In this document: in pieces, positions 26,073-33,958 of the stretch | Position numbering within the stretch: the first letter of the stretch is position 1 | Layout of the letters: each line of letters opens with the position of its first letter | From: Pseudoalteromonas tunicata | GTDB lineage: Bacteria > Pseudomonadota > Gammaproteobacteria > Enterobacterales > Alteromonadaceae | NCBI RefSeq assembly: GCF_002310815.1 | Contig: NZ_CP011032.1 | Span: forward strand, 1,714,001 to 1,778,000 | Length of the DNA: 64,000 nt | Direction of reading: 5' to 3' | The notes under the pieces: model-generated | Databases searched by the model: none | Told to the model about the DNA's origin: nothing | The model's input: the letters and a program-made list of their open reading frames with translations, nothing else | Program-made: the position numbers and the translations under genes

Positions 26073-26939
26073 TTAAAGCGTATGATTAAGCATAGGGTAA
26101 GTAAAAAAGGCTAGGTGTATGAAGTTAATGGAAAAATGTGCAAAAATAGCATAGCGTAATTGGCCTGAAATTAAATACACCAGCCCGTATAAGGCTCCTG
26201 CGCAAGTTGCAACAAGCATGTAGTCTGCACCACCTGCAAAATGTGCCGCACCAAATAAGATACTACTGATAAGCAACGCCAGCACAGCAGGGGCTTTTTC
26301 TGTCAGCGATTTTAAAATAAAACCGCGAAAGAATACCTCCTCCACCACACAAGTCAAAATAAGGTTATTTAACGCAAATAACCACCACCAATTAGGTAAT
26401 CTCAATTCCCAAGTAATTAAATTAGCAGCCATCGCAAGCCCAAAAATAACCACTGGAATAAATAAAAATAGCAGGGATTGCGCTGTTTTTTGTTTAAGCC
26501 AAGCTGGCAATTGAGGATTTAAACGTTCAAATAATGTGGGAAATAACCCGAGCAATAAAAATAAGATAAAGGGTTTATCCCAGTTTAAATAGAGCGTAAA
26601 GGGCATGCTTAATGGCCCTTTTTGACTGTTGACGATAACTGGTAAATTATTAAATCCTGGAATTTGGTGAATTGCCAATGCAATACAAAAAACGATGATG
26701 ATAAAACGTAGCACATGTTGTAAAACGCCAGAGGATTTTTGTTGCCAAAAACTCACTGCAAAAGCGACTCCCAAATAGACCATGCCGATCAGTTGGATCG
26801 TTTGATACAGATAGCCCAAAATCAAGGTCGTTAACATTGCGAAAAACCAGTACTTAGGCTTAAACACCGTGATCGCCATCGCAATAAGTAAAACAGAGTA
26901 AGGGACTGCTAGGTTAGTGAGTTGTTCGATTAAAAACAT
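26073..26939 (-). CDS. CPBP family intramembrane metalloprotease
   Basis: A 288-residue membrane protein with about eight hydrophobic segments and the CPBP (Abi, CAAX-protease-like) motifs EEVFFRG (EExxxR, about residues 199-205) and a later FGAAHFAGG histidine motif. Bacterial members process or modify membrane proteins, and many have unknown targets. The 3' end is duplicated downstream as a remnant. A terminator for the upstream ferrochelatase gene lies between the two, so it probably has its own promoter. Confidence 0.85.
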   Translation of the reverse strand: MFLIEQLTNLAVPYSVLLIAMAITVFKPKYWFFAMLTTLILGYLYQTIQLIGMVYLGVAFAVSFWQQKSSGVLQHVLRFIIIVFCIALAIHQIPGFNNLPVIVNSQKGPLSMPFTLYLNWDKPFILFLLLGLFPTLFERLNPQLPAWLKQKTAQSLLFLFIPVVIFGLAMAANLITWELRLPNWWWLFALNNLILTCVVEEVFFRGFILKSLTEKAPAVLALLISSILFGAAHFAGGADYMLVATCAGALYGLVYLISGQLRYAIFAHFSINFIHLAFFTYPMLNHTL

Positions 26940-26994
26940 TGGTGCATCAATATGTCATGGGTCGCAGTATTGAAGGTTAACCTGATTTTATGGC

Positions 26995-27025
26995 AAAAAA
27001 AAGGTGTATCAGCAGATACACCTTT
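26995..27025 (-). terminator. Terminator of hemH
   Basis: Eleven-base arms AAAGGTGTATC and GATACACCTTT with a four-base loop. On the minus strand the stem is followed by a T-run, 17 bases beyond the ferrochelatase stop codon. Confidence 0.9.
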
Positions 27026-27041
27026 GATCTTATTAATTCAA

Positions 27042-28076
27042 TTACAGCATAGGTTTGACTAAATCAAACATTGCTTCAATATGATCGTCTCTATCATTTA
27101 AAGCTGGGATATAACGATACTGCTCACCACCGGCATCAATGAAAATTTCGCGATTTTCGACTTCAAGCTCTTCAAGTGTTTCAAGGCAATCGGCACTAAA
27201 AGCAGGGCTTACAATCGCAATGTTTTTAAAGCCTTGGCTTGGCAGCTCTTCAAGTGTTGCATCTGTGTAAGGTTTTAGCCATTCTGCTTTACCAAAGCGA
27301 CTTTGGAAAGTGGTGATAGCCAACTCTTTATCTAGCCCCATTTTTTCCATTACCAAGCGGGTAGTCTGCTGGCAAAAACAATGATATGGGTCGCCATGAT
27401 CCAAAAAGCGTTTTGGCATACCGTGGTATGAAAAGACAAGTCGTTCAGGTGTGCCGTTTTGAGCTAAATCTTCAGTGATACTATTCGCTAAAGAAGTAAT
27501 GTAGCTGGCTTGTTTGTGGTAGCCGTTAATAAAGTGAAGTTCAGGCACCCAACGCCATTTTTTTAAAACCGTAGCCACAGCATCAAACGTTGAACCTGTG
27601 GTTGGGCTGCTGTACTGCGGATAAAGCGGCAATACAATAATTTTAGTGATCCCTTTGTTTCGCAGTTGCTCTAAACCGGCTTCAATCGATGGATTACCAT
27701 AACGCATCGCCATTACGACTTCGGCATGCTCACAATGATTCGCATTAAGCACCTGTTGCAGTTTTTGTTGCTGTTGTTTGGTTATATGCGTCAGTGGTGA
27801 GCCATTTTCAGTCCAAATACCTTGATAAAGTTTGGCTGAACGTTTTGGCCGCACCCGCAAAATGATGCCGTGTAAAATCATCAACCAAACTAGTCTTGGG
27901 ATTTCTACAATTCGGGGATCAGACAAAAACTCAGCTAAATAACGCCTAACCGCAGGCGTGGTAGGCGCATCAGGGCTACCTAAATTTGTTAGTAAAATGC
28001 CCGTTTTTTGATTAAAACGCTGTTCATGGGGGTTATCGGTAATAGCAGAAAATCGAGACACAAATGATTCCTTCAA
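27042..28076 (-). CDS. hemH: Ferrochelatase
   Basis: A 344-residue enzyme that inserts iron into protoporphyrin IX, the last step of haem synthesis, at the cytoplasmic face of the membrane. Motifs are GILLTNLGSPDAPT at the N-terminus, LPLYPQYSSPTTGS in the middle, LVFSYHGMPKRF holding the metal-binding histidine, and the C-terminal SPAFSADCLETLEE. Length and order are normal. It is transcribed alone. Confidence 0.95.
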   Translation of the reverse strand: MKESFVSRFSAITDNPHEQRFNQKTGILLTNLGSPDAPTTPAVRRYLAEFLSDPRIVEIPRLVWLMILHGIILRVRPKRSAKLYQGIWTENGSPLTHITKQQQQKLQQVLNANHCEHAEVVMAMRYGNPSIEAGLEQLRNKGITKIIVLPLYPQYSSPTTGSTFDAVATVLKKWRWVPELHFINGYHKQASYITSLANSITEDLAQNGTPERLVFSYHGMPKRFLDHGDPYHCFCQQTTRLVMEKMGLDKELAITTFQSRFGKAEWLKPYTDATLEELPSQGFKNIAIVSPAFSADCLETLEELEVENREIFIDAGGEQYRYIPALNDRDDHIEAMFDLVKPML

Positions 28077-28419
28077 AGCGAAATTTAGGACAGCTGCATT
28101 ATAAGCATACTTGTTGATATTAATATATTTTTTAGGCTCTAGGCGCTTAAAAATCGAAAAAGCTGTAATAAGCGTAGTGCATCAGGTTATATAAAAAACT
28201 CAGCGACTTAATCTTGAAAAGAATTAAGTCGCTGATTTAGGCTTGGCGAGGGGGTTTAATTAAAACATATAGTCGGTGTTTTATGCCCCTCACACACCAT
28301 TACGGGCAAATAAAAAATAAAGATCAGTCTTTTTTAATAAATACTGGTTATTTAATAAAAAGATTTTTATAGTGGCGTGATTGGCAAGGTGCCAATCATT
28401 AAGAAGGTAAATAACTATT
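28077..28419. other. Gene-free region between hemH and arfA
   Basis: This region contains the divergent promoters, the strong inverted repeat at 28201-28234 listed separately, and a perfect hairpin TGATTGGC-AAGGT-GCCAATCA (28378-28398) in the probable arfA leader, about 20 bases before its start codon. A frame on the minus strand overlaps arfA but shows no family or ribosome site. Confidence 0.55.
28185..28234 (-). terminator. Strong inverted repeat, terminator on the minus strand
   Basis: Perfect 12-base arms CAGCGACTTAAT and ATTAAGTCGCTG with a 10-base loop. On the minus strand AGTTTTTTATA follows, so it would stop transcription running toward hemH. No minus-strand gene is recognised upstream of it. 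Confidence 0.65.
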
Positions 28420-28611
28420 ATGAAAAAGAATAAGCAACATAAGCCAAATAAAATTGAGCTTGGAAGAGGGCAGATTAACGATAATGCATTAGCCGCATTA
28501 GTGACTTCTAAATTATTTAAGTTACAAGTAGTTAAAGCTAAAAAAGGCAAAGGATCATTTGCACGTAAAGCAAAACATCAAGGCCAAGAGCCTTATTTAA
28601 TGGTCGCTTAA
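28420..28611 (+). CDS. arfA: Alternative ribosome-rescue factor A
   Basis: A 63-residue basic protein. The core GQINDNALAALVTSKLF then KAKKGKGSFARKAKHQ matches ArfA of E. coli (GQIKDNAIEALLHDPLF and KKGKGSYMRKGKH). ArfA binds stalled ribosomes lacking a stop codon and recruits RF2, as a backup for tmRNA. In E. coli the arfA mRNA is truncated by a hairpin in its coding end, so that tmRNA normally tags and destroys the product. Here a terminator hairpin spans the stop codon, consistent with the same control. The ribosome binding site is AAGAAGG, about 12 bases upstream. Confidence 0.88.
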   Translation: MKKNKQHKPNKIELGRGQINDNALAALVTSKLFKLQVVKAKKGKGSFARKAKHQGQEPYLMVA

Positions 28612-28636
28612 CTAGCGTTCATCAAATAAGGTTTTT
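28591..28636 (+). terminator. Terminator hairpin spanning the arfA stop codon
   Basis: The outer arms CCTTATTT (28591-28598) and AAATAAGG (28624-28631) pair perfectly. Inner pairing ATGG/TCAT and CGCT/AGCG continues the stem. The TAA stop (28609-28611) lies in the loop, and five T residues follow. RNase III cutting of the 5' arm, or early termination, would leave a nonstop message. Confidence 0.8.
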
Positions 28637-28662
28637 ACTAGTCGTAATCAAAGGGAGTTGTT

Positions 28663-29241
28663 ATGCCTTTATCCTCATCGCAGACAAATAATGTCACTAT
28701 TACACCAAGCAGTCGTTTAAAATTTTCATTTATGACTGCTGCTGATGCCAATTTATTGTATGAGCTCGATCAAGATCCCGCTGTAATGCAATATTTAACA
28801 GGAGGTACGACAACGTCTTTGACGGATATCCACACTGTTTTTTTACCGCGTTTGGCAAAATATGCCGATCAGCAGCAAGGTTTTGGCCTGTGGCAGGTGA
28901 GGCTAATTGAGACGGATGAGTTTTTAGGCTGGGTATTAGTAAGGCCAATGGATTTTTTTAGTGAGCACCCTCAATATCAAAACCTTGAGTTAGGTTGGCG
29001 ATTTAAACAAGTGTTTTGGGGTAAAGGATATGCCTCAGAGGCTGCAAGTGCGGTACTTAATGCATTGGCTGTGCAACGTGGTATTAGCCAGTTTTCTGCC
29101 ACTGCATTGGCTGAAAACTTGGGTTCGATTGCTGTGATGAAAAAGTTAGGTATGCAATGTGTAAAACACTACGTGCATCAAGACCAGTTTGGTGATCACC
29201 AAGCAGTTTATTACTCGGTGATCTTAGGTGACGCGAAATAA
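28663..29241 (+). CDS. GNAT family N-acetyltransferase, RimJ/RimL type
   Basis: 192 residues of the GNAT fold, subtype that includes RimJ/RimL and many small-molecule acetyltransferases. Visible features are the N-terminal strand and LYELDQDPAVMQYLTGG, the central NLELGWRFKQVFWGKGYASEAA holding the acetyl-CoA loop (about 107-130) and the C-terminal NLGSIAVMKKLGMQ. The substrate cannot be assigned. It follows the arfA terminator by about 25 bases with AAGGGAG as ribosome binding site. Confidence 0.85.
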   Translation: MPLSSSQTNNVTITPSSRLKFSFMTAADANLLYELDQDPAVMQYLTGGTTTSLTDIHTVFLPRLAKYADQQQGFGLWQVRLIETDEFLGWVLVRPMDFFSEHPQYQNLELGWRFKQVFWGKGYASEAASAVLNALAVQRGISQFSATALAENLGSIAVMKKLGMQCVKHYVHQDQFGDHQAVYYSVILGDAK

Positions 29242-29332
29242 CTTGAGTCTTGGAGATTAAATCTATCTGCGTTCATTGATTGATAAACATCGACTAAGTT
29301 GAGATGTTTATCAATCGGCGTAACAAACTGAT

Positions 29333-30745
29333 TTAAGACATTTGTGCCACAGGTTGTACATCAAGTCCGTAACCAAACATGACTGCTAGTACTAATACCA
29401 ACGCAGAAGCAAGCATCAGCTTAAGCAGTAATGGTAAACAAAAGCGGAACCAATGCCCATATGGCACTCCGGCCATCCCTAAAATACCCATTAATACCGC
29501 ATTTGTTGGAATAATCATATTCGAAAACCCATCACCAAACTGATAAGCAAGTACCGCAACTTGGCGTGGGACGCCAACTAAATCACCAAGCGGAGCCATT
29601 AAAGGCATCGTGACATAGGCTTGGCCTGAACCTGACGGAATAAAGGTATTGAGTAAAGTTTGAATTACTAGCATGCCAACAGCTGAAATTTCAGCACTCA
29701 CATATGAAAGCGGTAAAGACATTCCATGGACTAGGCTATGCAATATTTGACCATCTTCTAAAATCAATGCAATACCACGGGCAACACCAATTAAAATAGC
29801 GGTTGTTACTAAGTCTGATACACCTTCGATAAAACGTTCTGCGGTTTCATCCGCACTTAAGCGACCAAGGATTGCAATCAATGCTCCCCAAGCGATAAAC
29901 ACACCACCTAATTCGTACAAATACCAACCTTGCGTCGCAATGCCCCAAACAGCGATACATAGCACAAGGATAAAACTGCTTAAAATGAGTTTATGGCGAG
30001 AATTAAGCGCGGGGTAATCAGGTTGGGCTTTGTCGGCTAAAATACAGGGTACGCCTATCATCATTGAGCGACTTGGATCATTGGCAACATTTTGTGCATA
30101 GCGCCATACATGGTGAAAACCAATGAGTACAAATGGAACAAATATCGCTAAACGCAACCAAATTCCAGAATAAACGGGTACTTCAGCTATTTGCTGCGCG
30201 ATAAGCACGGTAAACGGGTTAAATGCAGACACACCATAACCAATGCCGTAACCGGCAACTATCATGCCGACAGCTGTCATGGCGTCAAGACGCATCGCCT
30301 TACACAGAGCCACCAAGATAATTACAAACGGAATGTATTCGCCCGCTGTGCCTATGGTGCTAGAGGCAAGAGCAAAACAAAAAACCACCATAAAGATTAA
30401 ACGTTGTGGCGCGCTGCCATGGCGTTCAAGTAAACGGCCAATTAACGCATCTACGGTGCCAGTTGCACGGGCAATGGATAAGACCCCACCAACAATTAAA
30501 ACAAAGAAAATAACATCTTGCGCTGCAGCGAAGGCTCGAGGGATCGCGGTTAATAAATCCCAAGGTGTGAGGTATTGGCGTTCGCTTACCGTTTGATAGG
30601 TACCTGCTACCACCATCTGGCGACCAGATTCCGACAGTGTGGTATCAAAAAATCCCTGTGGTACAAGCCAAGTCGCAATTAGCGCTGTGACCATCATAGC
30701 TAATAATAAAATCAGGGTATGAGGCACCTTGAGGATGTTGCTCAT
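29333..30745 (-). CDS. YfcC/DcuC-family membrane transporter
   Basis: A 470-residue inner-membrane carrier with about 11-12 hydrophobic segments, of the C4-dicarboxylate anaerobic carrier family (PF03606) that includes YfcC. The conserved segments FFVLIVGGVLSIARATGTVDA (split by short loops), SSTIGTAGEYIPF and NTFIPSGSGQAYVTMPLMAPL fit. Substrates of YfcC-type proteins are poorly known and include proposed amino acid or dipeptide-like compounds. A separate amidase gene lies upstream on the same strand, but 341 bases apart. Confidence 0.82.
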   Translation of the reverse strand: MSNILKVPHTLILLLAMMVTALIATWLVPQGFFDTTLSESGRQMVVAGTYQTVSERQYLTPWDLLTAIPRAFAAAQDVIFFVLIVGGVLSIARATGTVDALIGRLLERHGSAPQRLIFMVVFCFALASSTIGTAGEYIPFVIILVALCKAMRLDAMTAVGMIVAGYGIGYGVSAFNPFTVLIAQQIAEVPVYSGIWLRLAIFVPFVLIGFHHVWRYAQNVANDPSRSMMIGVPCILADKAQPDYPALNSRHKLILSSFILVLCIAVWGIATQGWYLYELGGVFIAWGALIAILGRLSADETAERFIEGVSDLVTTAILIGVARGIALILEDGQILHSLVHGMSLPLSYVSAEISAVGMLVIQTLLNTFIPSGSGQAYVTMPLMAPLGDLVGVPRQVAVLAYQFGDGFSNMIIPTNAVLMGILGMAGVPYGHWFRFCLPLLLKLMLASALVLVLAVMFGYGLDVQPVAQMS

Positions 30746-31086
30746 GAAAATATCTCCATAAAAAATAGATAATTAATGCAGTTTTAGTGTTCACAAAGTG
30801 ATATGAGTTATGCCACAACAAGGTTGTATCATGAGGTAAACAGCCAAGCCGTCAGAGGGGGGAATAAACGACGTTTTATGACTTTGAGTTAAGTAATAAA
30901 ACGTAGTCAAACTGCAGTTCTCTTAAGCTTTCAGGGGGATGGCAAGCTTGATAAAAGTGTAACATGGTGTAGTACGATTTTTTAAACATTAAACCGAAGA
31001 AGCAAGCACCCAGCTGTAACTATTTTGCTACAGTCTGGGCACTTAAGTACTTATGCCTTGCATCGCTCTTTTGAGCGTTAAAAAAT
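30746..31086. other. Gene-free stretch between amidase and transporter genes
   Basis: No gene seen. It holds an imperfect inverted repeat CCCAGCTGTA / TACAGTCTGGG (31010-31038), just beyond the amidase stop, which may end that transcript although no good T-run follows, and presumably the promoter of the transporter gene. Confidence 0.5.
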
Positions 31087-32649
31087 TTAATCTATCGATG
31101 GAATAAACTTAGCCGCTTGTCTAATAGGGTTGGCTTGTTCAAAGCCATAAGCGATTTCAATCAGTTTACCTTCGCTTAATCGAGTGCCAAAAAATGAAAT
31201 ACCCAAAGGTAATTCATGATGATAGCTCATTGGTACTGTGACGAGCGGGTAGCCAGCAATGGCTGATGGTGCTGAACTTGCACCTGCAAAATGGTCACCA
31301 TTGATGGTATCGATTACCCAAGCAGGGCTATTGGTTGGGGCTGCAATGGCATCAAGTTGATGCGCTTGCATCAAGGCATCAATCCCATTTTTACGGCCTT
31401 TTAGTTCTATCAGTGTCTGAGCTTGTTGGTAGTTAGGTGAGGTTAAATCGGTTTTCTCGTTTGCCATCGTGAGCAAAGCTTGGTTAAAGCGAGTTAAATC
31501 TGTATTTGATTGATTAAATTGAATGAGTTGCTCAAGTGTTTTAACAGATACCTCTTTAGGTGTCTGCGCTAAATACTGATTTAAGTCATGTTTAAAATCA
31601 TATAACAATACATCAAACTCCGCCTGAGATAACGCTTCTTGGTCTGGTAACTCCAAATTATCAATAATAATCGCACCTTGGGCTTTTAGTACACTAAGGG
31701 CTTGGTTAAATGCAGCGGTACTGACAGCATTAAAATCACTGATATTGCGAGCAATACCAATTCGTTTACCTTTGAGCCCATCTTGTTTTAAAAATTGGCG
31801 ATAATCGATATAACCTGGGTGGGTTGCGAAGGTGGCTTCTTTGGGATCTGGTTGAGCAAGTACAGTAAGAAGCAGCGCAGCGTCTGCAACGGTGCGCGTC
31901 ATGGGTCCAGGTGAGTCTTGTGAGGCCGACAAGGGCACCACGCCACTGCGAGAAATTAACCCAACGCTAGGTTTTATGCCAACCAAAGACGTATGTGAAG
32001 CAGGGCAAGTAATTGAACCATCGGTTTCAGTGCCAATTGCTGCAACTGCAAAGTTTGCAGCCACTGCGACCGCAGAGCCTGAACTTGAACCACAGGGCGT
32101 GCGGTTAAGCACATAAGGATTTTTAGCTTGACCGCCAACATCGCTCCAGCCACTTGAACTAATACTTGAGCGAAAATTGGCCCATTCACTTAAATTAGCT
32201 TTACCAATAATAATCGCTCCCGCTTGTTTGAGTTTTTCAACCAGAAATGCATCGTTTTGGCTGTAATTATTAGCTAATGCTAAAGCGCCCGCTGTAGTCG
32301 CCATGCCATCTAGGGTATTGATATTGTCTTTAACAATGATGGGCATACCAAATAAAGGGCCTACAACTTGGCCTTGATTACGCAGTAAATCTTTTTGTTT
32401 GGCTTGCTCAAGCGTATGGGGATTGATACTGATCACAGCATTAAGGTTAAAGCCTTGTTTATTATTTTTGGCGATAGCATCAAGGTAAAACTGATTGATT
32501 TCTTGATAGCTTGCTTGATTACCCTCTACTAAAGCGTGTAACTGACTGATTGATTTCTCATTAAAATCTGCACTGTGCAGATAAAACGACGAAAACAGCA
32601 CGCCCAAGGCAATAGGGGCTTTATAAAAAGTGTGACCATGTTTATGCAT
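31087..32649 (-). CDS. Exported amidase-signature hydrolase
   Basis: 520 residues with a signal peptide (about 1-26) followed by an amidase-signature domain. The Ser-cisSer-Lys triad is visible: Lys in MPIIVKDNINT, the glycine/serine-rich loop CGSSSGSAVAVAA and the nucleophile Ser in ETDGSITCPAS. Such enzymes hydrolyse amides, often peptide C-terminal amides or, with GatA-like relatives, other substrates. Export argues against GatA. The substrate is unknown. Confidence 0.87.
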   Translation of the reverse strand: MHKHGHTFYKAPIALGVLFSSFYLHSADFNEKSISQLHALVEGNQASYQEINQFYLDAIAKNNKQGFNLNAVISINPHTLEQAKQKDLLRNQGQVVGPLFGMPIIVKDNINTLDGMATTAGALALANNYSQNDAFLVEKLKQAGAIIIGKANLSEWANFRSSISSSGWSDVGGQAKNPYVLNRTPCGSSSGSAVAVAANFAVAAIGTETDGSITCPASHTSLVGIKPSVGLISRSGVVPLSASQDSPGPMTRTVADAALLLTVLAQPDPKEATFATHPGYIDYRQFLKQDGLKGKRIGIARNISDFNAVSTAAFNQALSVLKAQGAIIIDNLELPDQEALSQAEFDVLLYDFKHDLNQYLAQTPKEVSVKTLEQLIQFNQSNTDLTRFNQALLTMANEKTDLTSPNYQQAQTLIELKGRKNGIDALMQAHQLDAIAAPTNSPAWVIDTINGDHFAGASSAPSAIAGYPLVTVPMSYHHELPLGISFFGTRLSEGKLIEIAYGFEQANPIRQAAKFIPSID

Positions 32650-32740
32650 TTAAAGAAACCTCTCGTTATTATTGTTCGATTACTTTACTGACAGCGCTGT
32701 AATAGACAAGACAATTTTATTATTCAGATTAAAAGCAATA

Positions 32741-32764
32741 AAAAAGAGCCATATAGCTCTTTTT
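32741..32764 (-). terminator. Terminator between small lipoprotein gene and amidase gene
   Basis: AAAAAGAGC and GCTCTTTTT arms with a six-base loop. On the minus strand a T-run follows, so it ends the lipoprotein transcript, 33 bases past the stop codon. Confidence 0.88.
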
Positions 32765-32796
32765 CAAATCAGATGACTTAACCGAAAAGGTCAGGA

Positions 32797-33045
32797 TTAA
32801 AACCCTTTTTTGCTATACAAGGTCACTTTATTTGATACTAAGGTTACGGCAATATTTTTGCTGTCGTTGCCCCAAATACAATTGGTATGAAGGGTTTTTT
32901 CTTCGCACTTATCGGCACTGCCTAGTAGGGTTTCGATTTCAGTTTTATCCATACCGACAGTAATTTTTTCGTAGTGCTCTAAATCCACTTTACTGCAAGC
33001 GGCAAGTAACAGCGTAATGGCTGCAATGGTTAATACTTTTTTCAT
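32797..33045 (-). CDS. Small lipoprotein, BamE/SmpA-like fold (DUF3862 type)
   Basis: 82 residues. The lipobox LLAAC places the lipid cysteine at residue 17. The mature part begins with EKITVGMDKTEIETLLGSAD, a motif seen in small SmpA/BamE-like and DUF3862 lipoproteins. Two cysteines (in DKCEEK and TNCIW) could form a disulfide. Function unknown. It follows csiV by 16 bases on the same strand, so it may be the last gene of mfd-csiV. Confidence 0.75.
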   Translation of the reverse strand: MKKVLTIAAITLLLAACSKVDLEHYEKITVGMDKTEIETLLGSADKCEEKTLHTNCIWGNDSKNIAVTLVSNKVTLYSKKGF

Positions 33046-33061
33046 TGTTGTTCCTTAGTGT

Positions 33062-33958
33062 TTATTGTTTAAAGCGGCGAATTTGAATGATCATGCCAAA
33101 TTTTGGATGGTCAAGGTAATGCACATCGCCACTATAAACCCGTCGAAATTGTTGAAAGTGGGCATTATTGAGTTGTAATAATTGGCCATCTTCATCTCTG
33201 AAATTAAATTCGGCATCAATAAACAAATAATGTTGCACGTACAGCTTAATCGTACCGTCTAGCTGCCAGGTGGATTGTTCTTTTTTGTCATCATTGTTTT
33301 GTAGCGCTGAATTGCTGATTAAAAAGGGGGCTAAATCTGAGCGATTGTCTTGTACAATCGCACGTTCACCACCGAGGCTTGATACTGCCCCTGCGCGTAA
33401 AAAACCTAGATAATCGTAATTGGCAGAAAAATTTTTCCCTGCAATCAGGCGATAAGTGGGGGCACGTTTCTCGGGTGCTTCTGAAAAACGCCATCCAGTA
33501 TGTAACAATGGTTTTAACCCTTGGTTACGTAACCGAGTGATCACATCGTTAAATTGTAACTGTGATGGGGCAAGCAAGTAGTTAAAATCTTGATGATCTT
33601 GCTCAAGCGCTGGAATGTTGAGTGGCACACGCTCGAGCTGGCTTAAATAATCGGTATTCGGATCACAATCAACAGATTGAAGAACCTGTTGCTGAGATAA
33701 AAACTCATTTTGTTTGAGTACCTTATTTTGTTGACTAAGACAGTTTTCAAGACCATTTTGTTGTAATTGGTCAATTTGCAAAGATTGCGCTTTGCTTACA
33801 TCAATGGTGTTTAAGGTAAACGAAAAGTCTTCTTTTAATTCTGAATCGGCCTTTTGCTCAAATAAAATAATTTCAGCTTCAAACCACCTCTGGGCCATTA
33901 GCTGGCCGCTTTGCACTAAACAACCGATAAAACAAAGATGTAAAAAACGTAATTTCAT
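33062..33958 (-). CDS. csiV: CsiV family protein
   Basis: 298 residues with a signal peptide (about 1-22, ending QLMAQ), then WFEAEIILFEQK, the start of the CsiV domain (PF10972, formerly DUF2803). A second half with LDGTIKLYVQHYLFIDAEFNF and the C-terminus HPKFGMIIQIRRFK are typical. In Vibrio cholerae CsiV is a periplasmic protein needed for cell shape and peptidoglycan synthesis via LpoA; that role here is by family. The start codon directly follows the mfd stop (TAA ATG), a neighbour pairing common in Alteromonadales and Vibrio. Confidence 0.87.
   Translation of the reverse strand: MKLRFLHLCFIGCLVQSGQLMAQRWFEAEIILFEQKADSELKEDFSFTLNTIDVSKAQSLQIDQLQQNGLENCLSQQNKVLKQNEFLSQQQVLQSVDCDPNTDYLSQLERVPLNIPALEQDHQDFNYLLAPSQLQFNDVITRLRNQGLKPLLHTGWRFSEAPEKRAPTYRLIAGKNFSANYDYLGFLRAGAVSSLGGERAIVQDNRSDLAPFLISNSALQNNDDKKEQSTWQLDGTIKLYVQHYLFIDAEFNFRDEDGQLLQLNNAHFQQFRRVYSGDVHYLDHPKFGMIIQIRRFKQ

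Noticed and set aside
28290..28550. 86-residue minus-strand gene overlapping arfA
   Set aside because: The plus frame is clearly ArfA and the minus product has no recognisable features or ribosome site.
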